This document shows positions 60,173-64,000 of a stretch of 64,000 nt of DNA, in pieces. The position numbers and the translations under genes are program-made. The stretch spans positions 248,001 to 312,000 of the forward strand of contig NZ_CP061768.1 in assembly GCF_013624435.2 (NCBI RefSeq). The letters are read 5' to 3'. Under the pieces are notes generated by a model. It was not told where the DNA came from. It saw only the letters and a program-made list of their open reading frames with translations, and did no database searches. The stretch's first letter is position 1. Each line of letters opens with the position of its first letter. The stretch comes from Nocardioides campestrisoli. GTDB lineage: Bacteria > Actinomycetota > Actinomycetes > Propionibacteriales > Nocardioidaceae.

Positions 60173-61528
60173 CTAGGTGCTGGCGAGTTCGCCCTCCCGT
60201 CGGGCCGCCCTGACCTCGCGAGCCGTGCGGGCCGCGACCCCGGCCACCATCACCAGGCAGAACCAGCCGAGCGGGATCGTGGAGAGCGGTTCGGTGATCC
60301 CGCAGAGCACCAGCCCGAGGACGGCGAGCACAGCGAGCCGTGCGGTCACCTCGTCGTCAGGACCGGGCTGCGGGGACCGGAAGACCAGGAGGGTGGCCCG
60401 AAGCCCGCCGGCCATGATCGTGAGGTACGCCAGGATGCCGATCAGGCCGACCTGGGGAGCCAGATCGATCAGCGAGTTGTGGCCGTGCGTGAGCTGGTAG
60501 CCGGCATTGAAGTAGATCCGGTCGAAGACGTTGTTGGGCCAGGCGGGCTGCCACGGGTGGGGCCAGACCGTGCCCCAGCCGTAGCCCTGCAGGACCCGGT
60601 CGTCGAGCTCCTCCAACGTCGCCCGCCAGAACGGCACCCGGCCCGAGAGGGTGGTGCTGTCCCGGCCGAGCAGGCGGCCCAGAAGGTCGGGACGGACGGA
60701 GAGCGTGGCAGAGGCCAGCAGGAGGACCGACCAGACGGCCGTCCATCCCCGCCGGGAGAGCCGCGGGAGGGTCGAGGAGCCGATCTGCCGACGACTCAGG
60801 CGCAGCGCGAGCGCGACCAGGATCAGCGCCGGGGCCGCGGCGGTCGCAGTACCAGAACCGGCGAGGTAGATGCCGAGAAGGATGGTCGCCAGGCTGAGTC
60901 CCCACAGGACGCGTCCCCAGGTGCTCCGCGGGACCGCTGCCAGCGCGAAGCACAGGGCGAGCACCAGCGTGTAGGCAAGGATGTTGCGGTTGGTCCCGAT
61001 ACCCGCCAGGAAGCCATCCTCGGTAGGGGGCATGCGCCCGGTGAGCTGGGCCCAGTAGCTCAGCACCACTACCGCGACACCGCCGAGGGTGACACCGTGG
61101 CACAGCACGGCGGTGCGGGTGTTGGCGGCGGCCAGGAGTGCGATCAGGGCGATGTGCACATACATCTGGGTGGAGCCCCGCGTCTCCACCTCGCTGATCG
61201 ACCACAGCGTGGTCAACCCGGCGAAGGCCATGAAGAGGCCGACCGGTATCGAGACCAGCGGAAGCCTCAGCCACGGGAGCGTCACCAGGCAGATCACCCA
61301 GGTGACGTCGATGGCCCGGTCCAGCGCGGCGAAGAAGTTCGGGAGCAGGACCAGCGGGTTGCTCATCAGGACGAAGAGCGTCGCGATGGCGACCATCCAG
61401 GCAAGGGCCTGGGGAGTTCCGACCGCTGCCGGTGACCGGCGGGCGCGCCAGGCGTGGACGCGGTCCAGGAGGTGCAGGGCCCGGGCGGTGCCGGTGCGGG
61501 CCAGAGCCCGTTGTCCTGCTTCGCTCAC
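60173..61528 (-). CDS. O-antigen ligase/polymerase family membrane protein
   Basis: This 451-residue protein has about ten membrane spans. It carries the family pattern of a large periplasmic loop with GRVPFWRATLEELDDRVLQGYGWG and a following AGYQLTHGHNSLIDLAPQVGLIG, matching the GR-x-x-W and H-x-S/H-N-x-x-L motifs of WaaL/Wzy proteins. It could ligate or polymerise the surface glycan. GTG 61528 overlaps the stop of a small upstream ORF, and AGGACGG lies 8 bases before it. Confidence 0.88.
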   Translation of the reverse strand: MSEAGQRALARTGTARALHLLDRVHAWRARRSPAAVGTPQALAWMVAIATLFVLMSNPLVLLPNFFAALDRAIDVTWVICLVTLPWLRLPLVSIPVGLFMAFAGLTTLWSISEVETRGSTQMYVHIALIALLAAANTRTAVLCHGVTLGGVAVVVLSYWAQLTGRMPPTEDGFLAGIGTNRNILAYTLVLALCFALAAVPRSTWGRVLWGLSLATILLGIYLAGSGTATAAAPALILVALALRLSRRQIGSSTLPRLSRRGWTAVWSVLLLASATLSVRPDLLGRLLGRDSTTLSGRVPFWRATLEELDDRVLQGYGWGTVWPHPWQPAWPNNVFDRIYFNAGYQLTHGHNSLIDLAPQVGLIGILAYLTIMAGGLRATLLVFRSPQPGPDDEVTARLAVLAVLGLVLCGITEPLSTIPLGWFCLVMVAGVAARTAREVRAARREGELAST

Positions 61529-61662
61529 TCGTCGCCGTCCTGGGCAACCCGGCGGGCGGGCATGATCGGAGCGGAGCGGACGCTCGGCTGCGACACCCGG
61601 TCGACGCAGGTGGGCCAGGCCGGCTTGGTGGCCAGCCGCACGGCGACGGCAGGGATGGCCAT
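61525..61662 (-). CDS. Small 45-residue ORF coupled to the ligase-like gene
   Basis: I do not recognise this product. ATG 61662 has a near-ideal AAGGAG 4 bases upstream, and the TGA overlaps the GTG of the ligase-like gene (GTGA). The peptide starts MAIPAVAVRLATKPAWP, contains one cysteine and ends in an acidic QDGDE. It lacks a membrane helix and a signal peptide. It may be a small accessory protein or a leader peptide whose translation controls the ligase gene. Confidence 0.6.
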   Translation of the reverse strand: MAIPAVAVRLATKPAWPTCVDRVSQPSVRSAPIMPARRVAQDGDE

Positions 61663-61713
61663 GGTGCTCCTTGATGGGTGTGGGTCGAAGGCCCTCAGAG
61701 GTCGGGGCGCCTC

Positions 61714-61719
61714 AGTGTA
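61714..61719 (-). promoter_or_regulatory. Candidate -10 element for the small-ORF/ligase transcript
   Basis: On the minus strand TACACT lies about 51 bases before the small-ORF ATG, leaving a leader that includes the AAGGAG site. No good -35 is visible. Confidence 0.4.
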
Positions 61720-61773
61720 TGGGGCTCCGGATCGCCCGGTGGGACACAGTGGGGCACGCGGCAGCACGCGAAC

Positions 61774-61779
61774 TAGGGT
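61774..61779 (+). promoter_or_regulatory. Candidate -10 element of a leaderless promoter
   Basis: TAGGGT ends 7 bases before ATG 61787 of the PhzE-like gene, with no ribosome-binding site between. This supports ATG 61787 over upstream in-frame starts. Confidence 0.5.
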
Positions 61780-61786
61780 TCGTGGC

Positions 61787-63721
61787 ATGAACGAGTCCAC
61801 CCTCGCCCCGGACGCGGCACGAGTCCAGGCTGTCCGAGCCTCGCTCACCGAGCTCCAGGGGCACCAGGCGTGGGCGTTGCTGCGCCTGTCCCGACGTGAG
61901 CCCGGCGACCCGGACGTGGTGACCTTCGTCGGCGGCGGACGCAGCGAGGTCGACTCCCTGCTCGACGTGCCCCTCGAGGAGGGCGTGCCGTCCGAGGGCC
62001 GTCGGTTCGACCGGCTCCTGGCCGTCCCGTTCCGGCAGGTGCGCGAGCGAGGCTTCGAGGCGCACGACGACGGCGCCCCGCTGGTGGTGGTCGACGTCGA
62101 GACCGAGCAGCGGCACGCGGTGGCCGACGTGCTGGCGGCGATCGAGGACACCGGGGTCGAGTTCACCGACCCGGGCGGCTTCGAGACCTCCGACGAGGAG
62201 TACGCGCAGATCGCCGAGGCGATCATCCGCGACGAGATCGGCCAGGGCGAGGGCGCCAACCTGGTGATCGGCCGGCACTACCGCGCCTTGGTCGCCGACT
62301 GGGACGCCGAGAAGGCGCTCACCGTATTCCGCCGCCTGCTGGACCGCGAGCGCGGCGCCTACTGGACCTTCCTGTTCTTCACCGGCGACCGCTACCTGAT
62401 CGGGGCGAGTCCGGAGCGGCACGTCAGCGTCCACGGCGGCGACGTGCGGATGAACCCGATCTCGGGCACCTTCCGGGTGGGCAGCCGGAGCGCGGCCGAG
62501 ATGAAGCCCGCGCTGCTCGACTTCCTGCGCGACGAGAAGGAGATCTACGAGCTCTTCATGGTCGTCGACGAAGAACTCAAGATGATGTGCGACCTGTGCC
62601 ACGAGGGCGGCATGGTGCTGGGCCCGTTCCTCAAGCCGATGACCCACCTGGTGCACACCGAGTACCTGCTGGCCGGGCGCTCGCGCCGCGACGTGCGCGA
62701 GATCCTGCGCGACACGATGTTCGCCGCGACCGTGACCGGCAGCCCGGTGGAGAACGCCTGCCGGTTGATCAAGACCTACGAGGCTGAGGGACGCGGCTAC
62801 TACGGCGCGGCGCTCGCCCTGCTCGGGCGCGACGAGACCGGGGCGCCCACCGCGGACAGTCCGATCGTGATCCGCACCGTCGACGTCGACCTCGAGGGCC
62901 GGCTGAAGGTCACCGCCGGTGCGACGCTGGTGCGAGACAGCGACCCGGCGTACGAGGTGGCGGAGACCCACGCCAAGGCCGGGGGCGTGCTCTCGGCGCT
63001 GGGCCTGGTGCCCGGCGCCGGCGCTCCTGCGGAAGGCCTGGCCGACCTGACCCGCGACGAGGACGTGCTGATCGCCCTGCAGTCGCGCAACCGCCGGCTG
63101 TCCACGTTCTGGCTGACCGACCAGGCGGGTGCCACGCCCGACCCCGCGCTGGCCGGCAAGCGCGTCGGGATCCTCGACGGCGAGGACGACTTCGTCAACA
63201 TGCTGCGCCACCTGCTCGGGGTGATGGGCATGACCAGCGAGGTGGTGCGGCACGAGGCGTACGTCGAGGGGTGCCTGGACGACTACGACCTGGTGATCGT
63301 GGGTCCCGGCCCTGGCGACCCCCGCGACGGGTCCGACCCGAAGATCGCCCGGTTCCGGGCCGCGGTGGAGCGCCTCCTGTCCCGCGAGCAGAAGTTCCTC
63401 GCGGTGTGCCTGGGCCACCAGACCCTCTGCGACCGGCTGGGCATCCCGCTGGCCTTCAAGGACATCGTCTTCCAGGGCACGCAGGCCCTGGTCGACGTCG
63501 ACGGCCGGGCCGAGCGGGTCGGGTTCTACAACACCTTCGTCGCCCGTCCCGGTGACACCGGCCTGCCGGACGGGGTGAGCGTGGAGACCGACCCCGGGAC
63601 CGGGGACGTGCACGCGGTCCGCGGTCCGCACTTCCGCGGCATCCAGTTCCACGCGGAGTCGATCCTCACCGAGCGCGGCTACGACCTGATCAACGAGATC
63701 GTGGCCGACCTGCTGACCTGA
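61787..63721 (+). CDS. PhzE-like fused chorismate-binding/glutamine amidotransferase
   Basis: This 644-residue enzyme joins a chorismate-utilising domain (about 1-425) and a class I glutamine amidotransferase domain (about 460-640). The synthase part has RMNPISGTFRVGS, closer to PhzE (ADIC synthase) than to the NPIAGTRPRG of TrpE, and TVTGSPVENACRLI. The amidotransferase has Cys541 in VCLGHQ and His622/Glu624 in QFHAES. It makes either anthranilate or 2-amino-2-deoxyisochorismate. No other tryptophan or phenazine genes are nearby. TAGGGT lies 7 bases before the chosen ATG. Confidence 0.88.
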   Translation: MNESTLAPDAARVQAVRASLTELQGHQAWALLRLSRREPGDPDVVTFVGGGRSEVDSLLDVPLEEGVPSEGRRFDRLLAVPFRQVRERGFEAHDDGAPLVVVDVETEQRHAVADVLAAIEDTGVEFTDPGGFETSDEEYAQIAEAIIRDEIGQGEGANLVIGRHYRALVADWDAEKALTVFRRLLDRERGAYWTFLFFTGDRYLIGASPERHVSVHGGDVRMNPISGTFRVGSRSAAEMKPALLDFLRDEKEIYELFMVVDEELKMMCDLCHEGGMVLGPFLKPMTHLVHTEYLLAGRSRRDVREILRDTMFAATVTGSPVENACRLIKTYEAEGRGYYGAALALLGRDETGAPTADSPIVIRTVDVDLEGRLKVTAGATLVRDSDPAYEVAETHAKAGGVLSALGLVPGAGAPAEGLADLTRDEDVLIALQSRNRRLSTFWLTDQAGATPDPALAGKRVGILDGEDDFVNMLRHLLGVMGMTSEVVRHEAYVEGCLDDYDLVIVGPGPGDPRDGSDPKIARFRAAVERLLSREQKFLAVCLGHQTLCDRLGIPLAFKDIVFQGTQALVDVDGRAERVGFYNTFVARPGDTGLPDGVSVETDPGTGDVHAVRGPHFRGIQFHAESILTERGYDLINEIVADLLT

Positions 63722-63763
63722 GCGCATCCCGCGGTTCCACGAACACGCCCCATTCCGGCCGCT

Positions 63764-63769
63764 TAGGCT
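63764..63769 (+). promoter_or_regulatory. Candidate -10 element before the acyltransferase gene
   Basis: TAGGCT lies 82 bases before the GTG at 63852 and would give a leader of about 75 bases that contains a hairpin. Confidence 0.4.
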
Positions 63770-63784
63770 GTCCGCGCCTCGACA

Positions 63785-63808
63785 GCCCGTGCGCCTGCGC
63801 GCGCGGGC
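63785..63808 (+). terminator. GC hairpin between the PhzE-like and acyltransferase genes
   Basis: GCCCGTGCG (63785-63793) pairs with CGCGCGGGC (63800-63808), with one G-U, around a 6-nt loop. It may terminate the upstream gene or sit in the leader of the downstream one, since a -10-like hexamer precedes it. Confidence 0.45.
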
Positions 63809-63851
63809 GCTGCCGTCGCCAGATCCCCGTACCTGAAGAGAGCTCCGTCAC

Positions 63852-64000
63852 GTGTCGTCAGTCGACCTCCGGCCTGGTCCGCGGTCCAACAACCTCGACG
63901 GGCTCCGGCTCGTCGGAGCGCTCCTGGTCATCTTCGGCCACGCCTACGCGCTGATGGCGCTGCCGGTGCCCGTGCCGGTGGTGGCCGGCTACCCGGTGCA
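63852..64000 (+). CDS. Acyltransferase-3 (OafA/YrhL-like) family protein, 3'-truncated
   Basis: Only the first 49 codons are inside the window. After a short N-terminal tail the sequence NNLDGLRLVGALLVIFGHAYALM matches the start of integral-membrane acyltransferase-3 proteins, where the histidine in the first membrane helix is catalytic. Such enzymes O-acetylate surface glycans, which would suit the polysaccharide locus next door. The GTG start has GAAGAGAG about 9 bases upstream. The remainder lies beyond base 64000. Confidence 0.82.
   Translation, partial: MSSVDLRPGPRSNNLDGLRLVGALLVIFGHAYALMALPVPVPVVAGYPV

Noticed and set aside
61529..64000. A phenazine gene cluster around the PhzE-like gene
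   Set aside because: No PhzA/B, PhzD, PhzF or PhzG-like protein is encoded on either side within the window.

Overview
The window is about 64 kb of very GC-rich DNA, densely coded on both strands, with frequent GTG/TTG starts and ATGA/GTGA gene overlaps. It looks like the chromosome of a high-GC actinobacterium. The KdpFABC-DE set, SigK/RskA pair, actinobacterial HelD, MDMPI-type proteins and a short palindromic intergenic element of a kind I associate with Nocardioides make a member of the Nocardioidaceae the most likely source. The genus is inferred, not proven. I saw no rRNA, tRNA, CRISPR array, insertion sequence or prophage, and no gene-free stretch longer than 300 bases.

Layout. 1-3382: thiolase (cut by the window edge) and a FadB-type bifunctional enzyme, a beta-oxidation pair. 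3437-5805: a large hairpin followed by a two-gene ABC exporter. 5828-8359: a polar amino-acid ABC importer (binding lipoprotein, permease, ATPase). 8375-9664 (minus): a short-chain dehydrogenase and a DUF4282 membrane protein. 9843-13779: a PadR repressor with a MacB/FtsX-type ABC system, under a promoter buried in a palindrome. 13832-16321: a luciferase-like oxidoreductase and a secreted M1 metallopeptidase. 16492-24143: complete kdpFABCDE for high-affinity potassium uptake. 24204-33312: a TetR-controlled, translationally coupled acyl-CoA catabolic operon (MDMPI-like protein, AtuA-family protein, two acyl-CoA dehydrogenases, biotin-dependent acyl-CoA carboxylase), closed by a strong hairpin. 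33389-39503 (mostly minus): a degenerate sigma/anti-sigma pair, a divergent hydrolase, an isoaspartyl methyltransferase, then RskA, SigK, a fasciclin lipoprotein and a membrane-anchored molybdopterin oxidoreductase. 39573-47140: GrpB protein, tandem-domain glycosyltransferase, HelD, a SigE-family sigma factor with a membrane partner, and an enoyl-CoA hydratase.

47255-61662 is a surface-polysaccharide locus. It encodes a FlaA1/PglF-like sugar dehydratase, a PglE-like aminotransferase, the CapE-CapF-CapG route to UDP-N-acetyl-L-fucosamine, three glycosyltransferases, a candidate polymerase, a Wzx-type flippase, an O-antigen-ligase/polymerase-like protein and a 45-residue small ORF coupled to it. 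It is followed by an orphan PhzE-like fused chorismate enzyme (61787-63721) and the start of an acyltransferase-3 gene that runs off the window.

A recurring theme is that many monocistronic or operon-leading genes have a -10-like hexamer ending only 6-7 nt before the start codon. This suggests leaderless transcripts. Other recurring control elements are palindromes over promoters (PadR, TetR), helically phased direct repeats (kdp) and intergenic hairpins.
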